A DNA stretch of 8,580 nt from Zeimonas sp937903095. Its GTDB lineage: Bacteria; Pseudomonadota; Gammaproteobacteria; Burkholderiales; Burkholderiaceae_E. The stretch spans positions 1 to 8,580 of the forward strand of contig CALCZN010000145.1 in the NCBI GenBank assembly GCA_937903095.1, read 5' to 3'. The notes under the pieces were generated by a model. It saw nothing but the letters and a program-made list of their open reading frames with translations, made no database searches and was not told the DNA's origin. Shown here in pieces: positions 1 through 5,954 of this stretch; position 1 is the stretch's first letter; each line of letters begins with the position of its first letter. A program made the translations under genes and the position numbers.

Positions 1-316
1 GTCGCATGCGGAACAGCCAACCGGCGCCGAAAGGTTCGGCATTGACCGTCTCCGGCGCGTCGGCGAGCGCCGCGTTGGTCTCGACCACTTCGCCGTCGAC
101 CGGCGCGTAGACGTCGGAGGCGGCCTTCGTCGATTCGACGACGACGCAGGCTTCGCCCTGCTTCAGCGTTCGTCCGGCATCGGGCAGTTCGACGTAGACC
201 AGCTCGCCGAGCGCGTCCTGCGCGTGGAAGGTGATGCCGACGGTCAGCGTGCCGTCGGTTTCGCGACGCACCCATTCGTGCGTCGACGTGTAGCGGAGTT
301 CGGCAGGGTTGTCCAA
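1..316 (-). CDS. gcvH: Glycine cleavage system H protein, partial (C-terminus off the left edge)
   Basis: Lipoyl carrier of the glycine cleavage complex: it shuttles the aminomethyl group from the P protein to the T protein and electrons to the L protein. The 105 visible residues begin MDNPAELRYTSTHEWV, and the lipoylation motif ESTKAASD places the lipoyl-lysine at Lys64; the downstream FGAGWLF stretch is also typical. The family is about 125-130 residues, so some 20-25 residues are missing at the edge. The start is TTG (316-314). No ATG or GTG lies in frame upstream as far as the riboswitch, and a GGAG ribosome binding site (327-324) sits 7 bases before the TTG. The motif has Thr where Val is common (ESVKAASD), a conservative change. 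The gene is directly behind a glycine riboswitch, so it is first in its operon; gcvT, which often comes first, is not between them. Confidence 0.96.
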   Translation of the reverse strand, partial: MDNPAELRYTSTHEWVRRETDGTLTVGITFHAQDALGELVYVELPDAGRTLKQGEACVVVESTKAASDVYAPVDGEVVETNAALADAPETVNAEPFGAGWLFRMR

Positions 317-320
317 GGAT

Positions 321-374
321 GGGCTCCGGAAGCGGCGTGTGGCCTCGCCGTACGCGACAGTGGAATCGGAGCCC
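321..374 (-). promoter_or_regulatory. Expression platform: helix that can sequester the gcvH ribosome binding site
   Basis: In the minus-strand RNA, GGGCUCCG (374-367), just after the second aptamer, is perfectly complementary to CGGAGCCC (328-321), which contains the GGAG ribosome binding site of gcvH. This 8-bp helix would close a 38-base loop that itself holds a CGGCG/CGCCG hairpin. Its 5' arm abuts, and overlaps by one base, the 3' strand of the second aptamer's P1. This suggests translational control, with glycine binding freeing the site. The pairing is seen directly; the switching is inferred. No U-rich terminator is visible here. Confidence 0.6.
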
Positions 375-595
375 CCTCTGTCCGTTTGCCTGAGACATTC
401 GACGGCGCCGAAGCGCCGTCTGTTTCCTTCGGCGAGGCCGGCACCGATGCGCGATACGCCTCGGTACTGCCTACTCTCCAGAGAGCCGAACCGCTGAAGT
501 CCTTTTGCCTGAGAGTTTACGGGGCGATGTACACCTTCGGCGCCGCGCGCCGCTTGCGCACGAAGGCGGGCTGCACGCGGTCTCTCCCACAGCGG
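372..595 (-). promoter_or_regulatory. Tandem (two-aptamer) glycine riboswitch
   Basis: Read on the minus strand, two glycine aptamers follow each other. The first contains GGGAGAGACC (588-579), CGCCGAAGG, and the core CTCTCAGGCAAAAGGAC (515-499). It is closed by a perfect P1, CCGCTG (595-590) with CAGCGG (496-491). A short linker leads into CTCTCTGGAGAGTAGG (485-470), the hallmark join of tandem glycine riboswitches. The second aptamer has GCCGAAGGAAAC and the core TCTCAGGCAAACGGACAGAG, with P1 formed by 480-485 and 374-379. Known members bind glycine and usually turn on glycine cleavage genes, which matches gcvH 55 bases downstream. Confidence 0.95.
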
Positions 596-611
596 CTGAC
601 CGGCTGCGCGC

Positions 612-640
612 AGAATGCCTAGCCGGGATGCGGCTGTCAA
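612..640 (-). promoter_or_regulatory. Sigma-70-like promoter of the gcv riboswitch transcript
   Basis: A perfect -35 box TTGACA (640-635) is followed after 17 bases by CATTCT (617-612), which matches the -10 consensus at 3 of 6 positions, including the key A2 and T6. Transcription would start near 605, about 10 bases before the first aptamer P1, as expected for a riboswitch leader. The -35 box overlaps the TGA stop (639-637) of the upstream stress-protein gene. Confidence 0.6.
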
Positions 641-1299
641 ATATCGGATCGCGTGGCGCCCGGGTCGGATCGCATGGCGCCCGGATCGGATCGCGCGGCG
701 CCCGGGTCGGGACGCGCGGCGCCCGGGTCCGGTCGCGCCGCGCCTTCGTCCGGCCCTGCCGCGCCCGGCTCCTCGACCAGGCGCGTGTAGACGCGAAGAC
801 GGCGCCGGCCGACGACGCGCTTGCCGACGCGCGACCGCTCCTCGACGACGGGAATCGCGCGCGTGTCGCCCGCGCCGCTCGGCCGGGCCCAGCCTTGCAG
901 TTGCCACTCGTTCGCCATCGCGTCAATGTCGACCGAGCCGCAGTCCTCGAGGATGTCGGTTGCGCGGTCGAGCCGATCGCCGTCGGATGCGTCGACGGTG
1001 ACGACGCTTTCGCCGCGCCGCAGGGCCTCGGCGTAGATGCCCGCGTCCTGTTCGTCGTCGAAGCCGAACAGCGAACGGAACCAGTCGGCGACCGTCTCGC
1101 CGATCGACGTTTGCGTTTCATCCTCGTAGGCGCGGCGATCGGCGGCCACGCGCCGGTCGTCCGACTCGCGCCACGCGCGATCCTCGGCGCCGGTCCTGAG
1201 ATCCACTTCGTCGTCGGCGAATCCTGCGCGTAGCAGTTCGTCGCGCGCGTGTTCCGCGGCCTGGCGATCGTCGAACACTCCAACCAATGTGCTGCGCAT
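637..1299 (-). CDS. Stress-type protein with truncated YsnF/AvaK (DUF2382) segment and C-terminal heptad repeats
   Basis: A 220-residue soluble protein with no signal peptide. Residues 1-30 (MRSTLVGVFDDRQAAEHARDEL, then LRAGF) look like the N-terminal fold of general stress proteins that precedes DUF2382 in bacteria. Residues 30-75 are strongly charged, and 76-130 contain a second alpha/beta segment (GESVVTVDA). Residues 148-178 (IPVVEERSRVGKRVV...VYTRLVEEP) match the first strands of a YsnF/AvaK domain. That domain is normally about 110 residues; here it stops after about 30 and gives way to six 7-residue repeats of the GAARPDP type (179-220). The ATG at 1299 is preceded by AGAGGA; longer frames upstream have no good site. 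The molecular role of this family is unknown; stress association is a family-level statement. It is co-directional with gcvH and no terminator separates them. Confidence 0.8.
   Translation of the reverse strand: MRSTLVGVFDDRQAAEHARDELLRAGFADDEVDLRTGAEDRAWRESDDRRVAADRRAYEDETQTSIGETVADWFRSLFGFDDEQDAGIYAEALRRGESVVTVDASDGDRLDRATDILEDCGSVDIDAMANEWQLQGWARPSGAGDTRAIPVVEERSRVGKRVVGRRRLRVYTRLVEEPGAAGPDEGAARPDPGAARPDPGAARSDPGAMRSDPGATRSDI
646..771 (-). repeat. Six tandem 21-bp repeats inside the stress-protein gene
   Basis: On the plus strand the units run 646-666, 667-687, 688-708, 709-729, 730-750 and 751-771. The first four are nearly identical (GGATCGCGYGGCGCCCGGRTC type); the last two are degenerate. 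Each encodes seven residues on the minus strand (GAGPDE/GAARPDP/GAARSDP/GAMRSDP/GATRSDI forms). The period is a multiple of three, so copy-number change would lengthen or shorten the protein tail without shifting frame. The most regular units are at the 3' end of the gene, suggesting recent duplication there. Confidence 0.93.
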
Positions 1300-1415
1300 G
1301 CTCGGTTCCTCTCGGGTGATACGTTTGCTTCTCGGTGCAGGGTCTGCCCCCACGAAGCGATCGGCGCTCGCGCGCCATGGGGCGGATCGTGCAATGCCCA
1401 TACCCGCGGGCGATG

Positions 1416-1432
1416 TTCCGAACGGGTCGGAA
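1416..1432. repeat. 17-bp inverted repeat upstream of the LysM lipoprotein gene
   Basis: TTCCGA (1416-1421) and TCGGAA (1427-1432) form a perfect 6-bp dyad with a 5-base spacer, ending 20 bases before the lipoprotein ATG, in the 153-bp divergent region with the stress-protein gene. It could be an operator or a small leader hairpin. No convincing sigma-70 promoter was recognised for either flanking gene, so its role is open. Confidence 0.4.
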
Positions 1433-1452
1433 AGAAGCGAGAAGGAGTCGAT

Positions 1453-2043
1453 ATGCGTGTAGCGATGGCCTCGGTGCTGGTATCCCTGTTCCTCTTCGGT
1501 TGCGGCAAGGAAGAGCCGGCATCGACGAGCGCGGCCGATCCTGCGCCGGCCGCTCCCGCCGGCGAAGCGGCGGCGGGTGCGACGCCGTCAGGCGCAGCGC
1601 CGACGAATGCGGCGGGCGCAGTGGGCGCACCGGGCGCGGCCGATGCGGCCAGTGCGGCCGGTGCATCGCGCAGCGATGCCGGCGCCTCGCAGAACGCCAC
1701 GGCGAATCCCGCCGTCGGCAACGCCGACCCCGCGGGCGCCACGCCGCCGCTTTCGAGCAGCCAGTCGTCGCCGCGTCTGAGCCCGGCTCCTGCAGCGAGC
1801 GATTCCGCAGCCGGGTCGCAGAACGGCGCGAAGAACGGCGCAGCGCAGGCCACGCGCATGCGCAAGGCCGCGACACCGAAGGCCGGCAGCGGGGACTACA
1901 CGATCCAGCGCGGCGACACGCTGGCGGCGATCGCGAAGAAGCACAACGTCGATGCGAAGGACCTGGCGCGCTGGAACGGCATCGACGACCCGCGCCGCTT
2001 GCGGATCGGTCAGAAGATCCGCCTGTCGGCGCCCGGCAGTTGA
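1453..2043 (+). CDS. LysM-domain lipoprotein
   Basis: A 196-residue envelope protein. The N-terminus MRVAMASVLVSLFLFGC is a lipoprotein signal peptide with lipobox LFGC, so Cys17 would be lipidated. Gly at +2 is not an inner-membrane retention signal, which suggests the outer membrane. Residues 20-145 are a low-complexity Ala/Gly/Pro/Ser linker rich in net-neutral small residues. Residues 147-196 hold one LysM domain (YTIQRGDTLAAIAKKHNV...WNGIDDPRRLRIGQKIRL), which binds N-acetylglucosamine-containing peptidoglycan. The protein has no peptidase or amidase domain, so it would tether or locate and not cut. The ATG follows AAGGAG by 7 bases. It is transcribed alone and ends convergent with the cysteine synthase gene. 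Confidence 0.9.
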   Translation: MRVAMASVLVSLFLFGCGKEEPASTSAADPAPAAPAGEAAAGATPSGAAPTNAAGAVGAPGAADAASAAGASRSDAGASQNATANPAVGNADPAGATPPLSSSQSSPRLSPAPAASDSAAGSQNGAKNGAAQATRMRKAATPKAGSGDYTIQRGDTLAAIAKKHNVDAKDLARWNGIDDPRRLRIGQKIRLSAPGS

Positions 2044-2058
2044 TCCTGCGGACGACGA

Positions 2059-2078
2059 CGGGGAAGCGTCAGTCCCCG
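2059..2078. repeat. Inverted repeat between convergent lipoprotein and cysteine synthase genes
   Basis: CGGGGA (2059-2064) and TCCCCG (2073-2078) form a 6-bp stem with an 8-base loop, spanning the cysteine synthase stop codon. Its position between two convergent genes fits a bidirectional terminator, but neither strand has a T-tract after it, so this is weak. Confidence 0.3.
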
Positions 2079-3088
2079 GCGCCGTCTTCGAGCCACGATG
2101 GCGCGGGCAGCCCGCGCGCCTTCAGGAACGCCGGATCGAACAGTTTCGAGCGGTAGCGCTGGCCCGAATCGGCGAGCACCGTCACGACGGTATGTCCGGA
2201 GCCGAGGTCGCGTGCGAGCCGTATCGCTCCCGCGACGTTCACGCCGCTCGAACCGCCGACGCACAGGCCCTCGTCGCGCAGCAGTTCGAACACGACCTCG
2301 AGCGCTTCGGCGTCCTCGATCCGGTAGGCGTCGTCGACCGGCGCGGCGTCGACGTTCGCCGTCACGCGACCCAGTCCGATGCCTTCGGTGATCGAACTGC
2401 CGGAGGATTCGAGTCGGCCGTGCTTGAACCACGAGTACATCGCGGCCCCGACGGGGTCGGCAACTGCCGTGCGAATCCGCGGATGCACCGATTTCAGGTA
2501 GGCCGAGATGCCGGCAAGCGTGCCACCCGTTCCGATCGCACAGACGAAGCCGTCGATGCGCCCGCCCGTCTGTCGCCAGATCTCGGGCCCGGTGCTCGCG
2601 CGATGTCCTTCGCGGTTCGCGAGGTTGTCCCACTGATTGGCGTAGAAGGCGCCGTTCGGCTCGCGCTCGGCCAGTTCGGCTGCGAGCCGCTCGGCCACGT
2701 GAACGTAGTTGCCCGGATCGCGAAACGGCGCGGCCGGCACTTCGCGCACGTCGGCGCCGTACAGGCGAAGCAGGTCCTTCTTCTCGCGGCTCTGCGTCTC
2801 GGGGATGACGATGATCGTGCGGTAGCCGCGCGCATTCGCGACCAGCGTCAGACCGATGCCGGTGTTGCCGGCGGTTCCTTCGACGACCACGCCGCCCGGC
2901 CGCAGCAGTCCGCGTCGCTCGCCGTCGTCGACGAGGAACAGCGCGGTGCGGTCCTTGATCGATCCGCCGGGCTCGAGGAACTCGGCCTTCGCCAGGATCT
3001 CGCAACCGGTGCGCTCGGAGGCGCGGCGCAACCGGATCAGCGGCGTGTTGCCGATGGCGCCGACGAATCCGTCGACGATCTCGTTCAT
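2069..3088 (-). CDS. Cysteine synthase-family PLP enzyme (cysteine synthase A-like)
   Basis: A 339-residue fold-type II PLP enzyme. It would make cysteine from O-acetylserine (or O-phosphoserine) and sulfide in the cytoplasm. It opens with GAIGNTPLIRL; GGSIKDR places the Schiff-base lysine at Lys45. The substrate loop is GTAGNTG (71-77), where most CysK/CysM have TSGNTG. The PLP phosphate loop is GTGGT (186-190), and residues 308-312 (SGQRY) match the family's pyridine-nitrogen site. There is no CBS pair or heme domain, so it is not a full-length cystathionine beta-synthase. The GSSITEGIG and KLFDPAFL signatures resemble a proteobacterial branch annotated as cysteine synthase A. The ATG follows GGAGGAGG by 7 bases. 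It is divergent from the carboxylesterase gene across 65 bp. Substrate choice among O-acetylserine, O-phosphoserine and homologues cannot be settled here. Confidence 0.9.
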   Translation of the reverse strand: MNEIVDGFVGAIGNTPLIRLRRASERTGCEILAKAEFLEPGGSIKDRTALFLVDDGERRGLLRPGGVVVEGTAGNTGIGLTLVANARGYRTIIVIPETQSREKKDLLRLYGADVREVPAAPFRDPGNYVHVAERLAAELAEREPNGAFYANQWDNLANREGHRASTGPEIWRQTGGRIDGFVCAIGTGGTLAGISAYLKSVHPRIRTAVADPVGAAMYSWFKHGRLESSGSSITEGIGLGRVTANVDAAPVDDAYRIEDAEALEVVFELLRDEGLCVGGSSGVNVAGAIRLARDLGSGHTVVTVLADSGQRYRSKLFDPAFLKARGLPAPSWLEDGAGD

Positions 3089-3141
3089 TGCGGCTCCTCC
3101 TCCCCGAATTCTCGCGCCTGCAGCCCGCGCGGTACCCACCA

Positions 3142-3147
3142 TACAAT
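3142..3147 (+). promoter_or_regulatory. -10 element placing the carboxylesterase transcript start at its ATG
   Basis: TACAAT (5 of 6 match to TATAAT) ends 6 bases before the ATG at 3154, so transcription would start at or next to the start codon. No purine-rich ribosome binding site precedes the ATG. A leaderless mRNA is therefore plausible. No good -35 box is present at 16-18 bases upstream, which lowers confidence. Confidence 0.4.
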
Positions 3148-3153
3148 GTCGCG

Positions 3154-3816
3154 ATGAACCCGATGCACGACGCGGTCGAAATCCAGACCGGCGATCGGCC
3201 TGACGCCGCGGTGATCTGGCTGCACGGGCTCGGCGCCGACGCGCACGACTTCGAGCCGATCGTGCCCGAGCTGCGGCTGGCGCCGCCGCTGTCGGTGAGA
3301 TTCGTCTTCCCCAACGCACCGGTCCGGCCGGTGACGATCAACGGCGGCATGCCGATGCGTGCCTGGTACGACATCGCCGAGCTCGGCGGCGCGCGACAGG
3401 ACGAAGCCGGCATCCGCGCCTCCGAGCGCATCGTCGCGCAGCTGATCGAGCGCGAGAGGGAGCGCGGGATCGCCGCAGCGCGCATCGTCCTCGCCGGGTT
3501 CTCGCAGGGCGGCGCGATCGCGCTGCAGGCGGGGCTTCGGTACGGAGAAGCGCTCGCCGGCCTTCTCGCGCTGTCGACCTGGCTGCCGCTGCACACGACG
3601 CTCGAGGCCGAGCGCAGCGCGGCGAACGCGCGGGTGCCGATCTTCTACGCCCACGGCGTGTACGACGACATGGTCGGCATCGAACGCGCGCGCGCTTCGC
3701 GGACGCTCCTCGAAGCGCTCGGCTACCCGCTGCAGTGGCGCGAATATCCGATGGGGCACGCGGTCTGCCCGGAGGAGATCGCCGACCTCGGCGCCTGGCT
3801 CGAGTCGGTGCTCTGA
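3154..3816 (+). CDS. Carboxylesterase/phospholipase-family alpha/beta hydrolase
   Basis: A 220-residue cytoplasmic serine esterase of the bacterial carboxylesterase II / acyl-protein thioesterase-like family, hydrolysing short acyl esters; the physiological substrate is unknown. HGLGADAHDF (24-33) forms the oxyanion region. The nucleophile elbow GFSQG has Ser117, Asp171 lies in AHGVYDD, and His202 lies in GHAVC, giving a complete triad. FPNAP (52-56) and MRAWYD (68-73) are family signatures. Length is normal. No signal peptide is present. The ATG at 3154 is the most upstream start that matches the family N-terminus; it lacks a ribosome binding site (see the -10 element). The alternative ATG at 3163 has none either. 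It ends 18 bases from the convergent membrane protein gene. Confidence 0.92.
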   Translation: MNPMHDAVEIQTGDRPDAAVIWLHGLGADAHDFEPIVPELRLAPPLSVRFVFPNAPVRPVTINGGMPMRAWYDIAELGGARQDEAGIRASERIVAQLIERERERGIAAARIVLAGFSQGGAIALQAGLRYGEALAGLLALSTWLPLHTTLEAERSAANARVPIFYAHGVYDDMVGIERARASRTLLEALGYPLQWREYPMGHAVCPEEIADLGAWLESVL

Positions 3817-3823
3817 AGAAGCC

Positions 3824-3838
3824 CTGATCCGCGATCAG
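3824..3838. repeat. Small inverted repeat between convergent genes
   Basis: CTGATC (3824-3829) and GATCAG (3833-3838) pair perfectly around a CGC loop, just after the carboxylesterase stop and over the stop codon of the membrane protein gene. It may act as a weak bidirectional terminator or 3'-end hairpin, but there is no T-tract. Confidence 0.3.
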
Positions 3839-4458
3839 CGCATCCGCTGCCGCGATGACGGCGCCGCGAAGAGCGTTGCCAGCCACCCGACGAAAGTCGC
3901 GATCGCCAGGAAGATCAGCCATTCGCCTGCCTCGCGCTGATCCGATACCGGATATGCGTTGCAGGCGCGCAGCGGCGACGCCCGGTACAGCCAGCCGAGC
4001 ACGGCAAGCATGCTGGCGAAGTTGGTCCAGACGAAACCGCGGCCGAGCATTCCCAGCCGCGGCCACGCGAGCGCGAGCGGCGCGCCGACGAGAAGCGGCA
4101 GGGTGACGAACTTGGCCGCTTCGAGGGTCGGTTCGGAGAGCGCGAGATCGAGCGCGCGCGGAATCATCCAGAACATCGACGCGAGCGATGCGACGAGCAG
4201 GCACGGAAGCGCCCCGCCGACGCAGAGCGCGATCGCCTCGCGACTTCGCGCGGGCAGCGCCATCGCAGCCGCGAAACCCGCGGCGGCGAGCAGTGGCATC
4301 TGCACGAGCATGTGCAGCGACATCGAGGATTCGAGCCAGCCGCGCATCCACGGCGTGGCGAGCGCCACCGGCAGTGCGATCGCAAGCGGGCGCCACGGCG
4401 GTCCCGCGATGCGCGGGCGATGCGCCGGAGCATGCCCGTCCGCGAGGCGCCTGCTCAC
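3835..4458 (-). CDS. Six-helix membrane protein, third gene of the NorSY-like operon
   Basis: A 207-residue integral membrane protein. Hydrophobic segments lie near residues 24-39, 47-68, 75-99, 114-132, 143-158 and 178-199. The second starts SMSLHMLVQMPLL, which resembles the His-containing helix of CtaG-type (caa3 assembly) and DUF1404 proteins; His49 is the notable polar residue. It lacks heme-copper catalytic motifs. The start is GTG (4458), 13 bases after the subunit I stop, with AGAAGGG seven bases before it, so it is translated from the same mRNA. A role in assembly, copper or heme insertion, or stability of the enzyme is inferred from context and the weak CtaG resemblance only. Reported ammonia-oxidiser norSY clusters also end in an uncharacterised membrane orf after senC; no SenC/SCO gene is present here. 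Whether the two are homologous could not be tested. Confidence 0.75.
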   Translation of the reverse strand: MSRRLADGHAPAHRPRIAGPPWRPLAIALPVALATPWMRGWLESSMSLHMLVQMPLLAAAGFAAAMALPARSREAIALCVGGALPCLLVASLASMFWMIPRALDLALSEPTLEAAKFVTLPLLVGAPLALAWPRLGMLGRGFVWTNFASMLAVLGWLYRASPLRACNAYPVSDQREAGEWLIFLAIATFVGWLATLFAAPSSRQRMR

Positions 4459-4471
4459 GGCTCGACCCTTC

Positions 4472-5950
4472 TCAGGTCATGCTGCCGGCCAGCGTCGCCC
4501 GCGGCGCGTCGACCGATGCGGCGGGCAGGCGCAGCAGGAACCGGGTCGCGAACACGGCAACGGCTGCCACGACCAGCACCGCGAACACCGAGGCGATGCG
4601 GTCGTACGGCACCCATTCGGGCAGGTGCACCGCGTAGCGGCGCGCCGCGCCGCTGCGGCCCGACGACAGGAAGCTCAGCGTGAAGCCGAGGGTGGCGACG
4701 ACGAACACGGCGAACGCCGCGCGATCGACCAGGCGCTCGCGCATCTCGCGCGCGCTCTTGCCGATGTAGTAGAGGAATCCGAACACCATCGTCATCATGC
4801 CGAGCAGCAGGTAGGTGTGGAAATGCCCCGGCACCCACAGCGTGTTGTGCATGACGTAGTTGACGGGGATCGTGCCGTCGATGAACGCCGGCATCACGCC
4901 GGCCGACCAGCCGAACAGCGACACGAACAGCAGCCCCGAGGCCATGTCCCAGCGGATGCCCGAACGGTAGACCAGCATCAGCCCGCCGTAGGCGGTGACG
5001 ACGAGGATCGGGAAGGTGTTCAGGTAGCCGACCACGTGCCCCATCACCAGCATCCACTTCGGCATCGCGAAGTCCATCAGCAGGTGATGCGGATAGATGA
5101 AGAGCACCAGCACCGTCGAGGCGGTCCACGAAGCGAGGAACACGCGGTTCGCCTTCCACGGCCGTTGCGTGTAGCGCGGCAGGATCTCGTAGACGGCGAT
5201 CACGGCCATGTAGATCGTCGCGTTGATGAACACGTGGCCGAAGAAGTAGATGAGGTTCTTCGCGAGCAGCGCGTCGACGCCGAAATCGGGGAAATACAGG
5301 TTCACCAGCATCATCGAAAGGATCGCCGCGCCGGCGACGATGCCGATCAGGTTGACGATCGTCGCCATCGTCGCCGCGACGATCGTCGGCGGCGGCGGCG
5401 CTGTCTCTGCGCGCCCGAACAGCTGCGGCCAGCCGAGCGCGCGGCCGAAGCCCCCCTCGCGCGCGAGGATCGCGCGCGCGATATCCAGGTGCAGCAGCAG
5501 GAAGCCGGTGCCGATGACCAGCATTCCTCCGAGGAAGAGCGCGGCGGCGTTCGGGCTCCAGGTTCCCATCGACTTCGACGGCAGCGGATGCAGGAAGGTC
5601 CAGCCGCCGTGGAAGTTCCCGCCGAGCACGGCGGCCAGGATCATCGCCACGCCGGCGACGAAGAGCACGAGGTTGGCGACGAACACCGGCGCCGACAACC
5701 GGACGTACTGGCCGAGGAAGTGCCAGAGGATCGCGATGCCGGCGATTCCCGCGACGCCGACCATGCCCGCGCCGTGCAGCGTCATCAGCTCGTAGAACCA
5801 CATCGGCCCCATCGCGATGAACTCGGCCTGCTCCATGCGCATCAGCGCGCCGAACACCATCATCAGCAGCAGCACGAGCATCGCAATGCAGAGGTAGGCG
5901 AGCACCGCCGGGTGCGCGCCGCGATCGATCGTCGTTTCCTGGGCTGCCAT
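4472..5950 (-). CDS. Heme-copper oxidoreductase subunit I lacking the active-site Tyr, NorY/sNOR-like NO reductase (often labelled cytochrome c oxidase subunit I)
   Basis: A 492-residue catalytic subunit with about 12 membrane helices. Ligands are all visible: His59 (TLHGAG) and His378 for the low-spin heme, His376 (WVPGHFH) for the high-spin heme, and His239 with His288-His289 (YPHH) for CuB. The key departure is in GHVFIN: the residue four after His239 is Asn243. A- and B-family oxygen reductases have the His-cross-linked Tyr there, and cNOR has Glu (Glu211 in Pseudomonas aeruginosa). cbb3 enzymes instead place Tyr six before the first His of the HH pair; here that is Val282 (Tyr286 is at minus 2). 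Lack of either Tyr suggests NO rather than O2 reduction, as in the sNOR group (NorSY) reported in ammonia-oxidising bacteria. ATG is 4 bases after the subunit II stop, with GGAG overlapping that stop, so the two are translationally linked. The family assignment to heme-copper oxidoreductases is certain; the substrate is inferred. Confidence 0.9.
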   Translation of the reverse strand: MAAQETTIDRGAHPAVLAYLCIAMLVLLLMMVFGALMRMEQAEFIAMGPMWFYELMTLHGAGMVGVAGIAGIAILWHFLGQYVRLSAPVFVANLVLFVAGVAMILAAVLGGNFHGGWTFLHPLPSKSMGTWSPNAAALFLGGMLVIGTGFLLLHLDIARAILAREGGFGRALGWPQLFGRAETAPPPPTIVAATMATIVNLIGIVAGAAILSMMLVNLYFPDFGVDALLAKNLIYFFGHVFINATIYMAVIAVYEILPRYTQRPWKANRVFLASWTASTVLVLFIYPHHLLMDFAMPKWMLVMGHVVGYLNTFPILVVTAYGGLMLVYRSGIRWDMASGLLFVSLFGWSAGVMPAFIDGTIPVNYVMHNTLWVPGHFHTYLLLGMMTMVFGFLYYIGKSAREMRERLVDRAAFAVFVVATLGFTLSFLSSGRSGAARRYAVHLPEWVPYDRIASVFAVLVVAAVAVFATRFLLRLPAASVDAPRATLAGSMT

Positions 5951-5954
5951 CGTT

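Noticed and set aside
646..771. Short regular repeats resembling a CRISPR array.
   Set aside because: Units of 21 bp abut without spacers and continue a reading frame as 7-residue repeats.
1300..1452. Sigma-70 promoters for the stress protein and LysM lipoprotein.
   Set aside because: A TATCAC-like hexamer at 1316-1321 (minus) has no credible -35 partner, and nothing better was seen on the plus strand.
471..1865. A 464-codon minus-strand open frame spanning riboswitch, stress-protein and lipoprotein regions.
   Set aside because: Low-complexity Ala/Arg/Pro composition, no ribosome binding site, and it overlaps three better-supported features.
2059..2078. Strong intrinsic terminator between convergent genes.
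   Set aside because: The stem is only 6 bp and no T-tract follows on either strand; kept only as an inverted repeat.
4472..5950. Subunit I as a cbb3-type oxidase.
   Set aside because: There is no helix-VII Tyr at the cbb3 position, no FixO/FixP cytochrome c genes, and the partner is a CuA subunit II.
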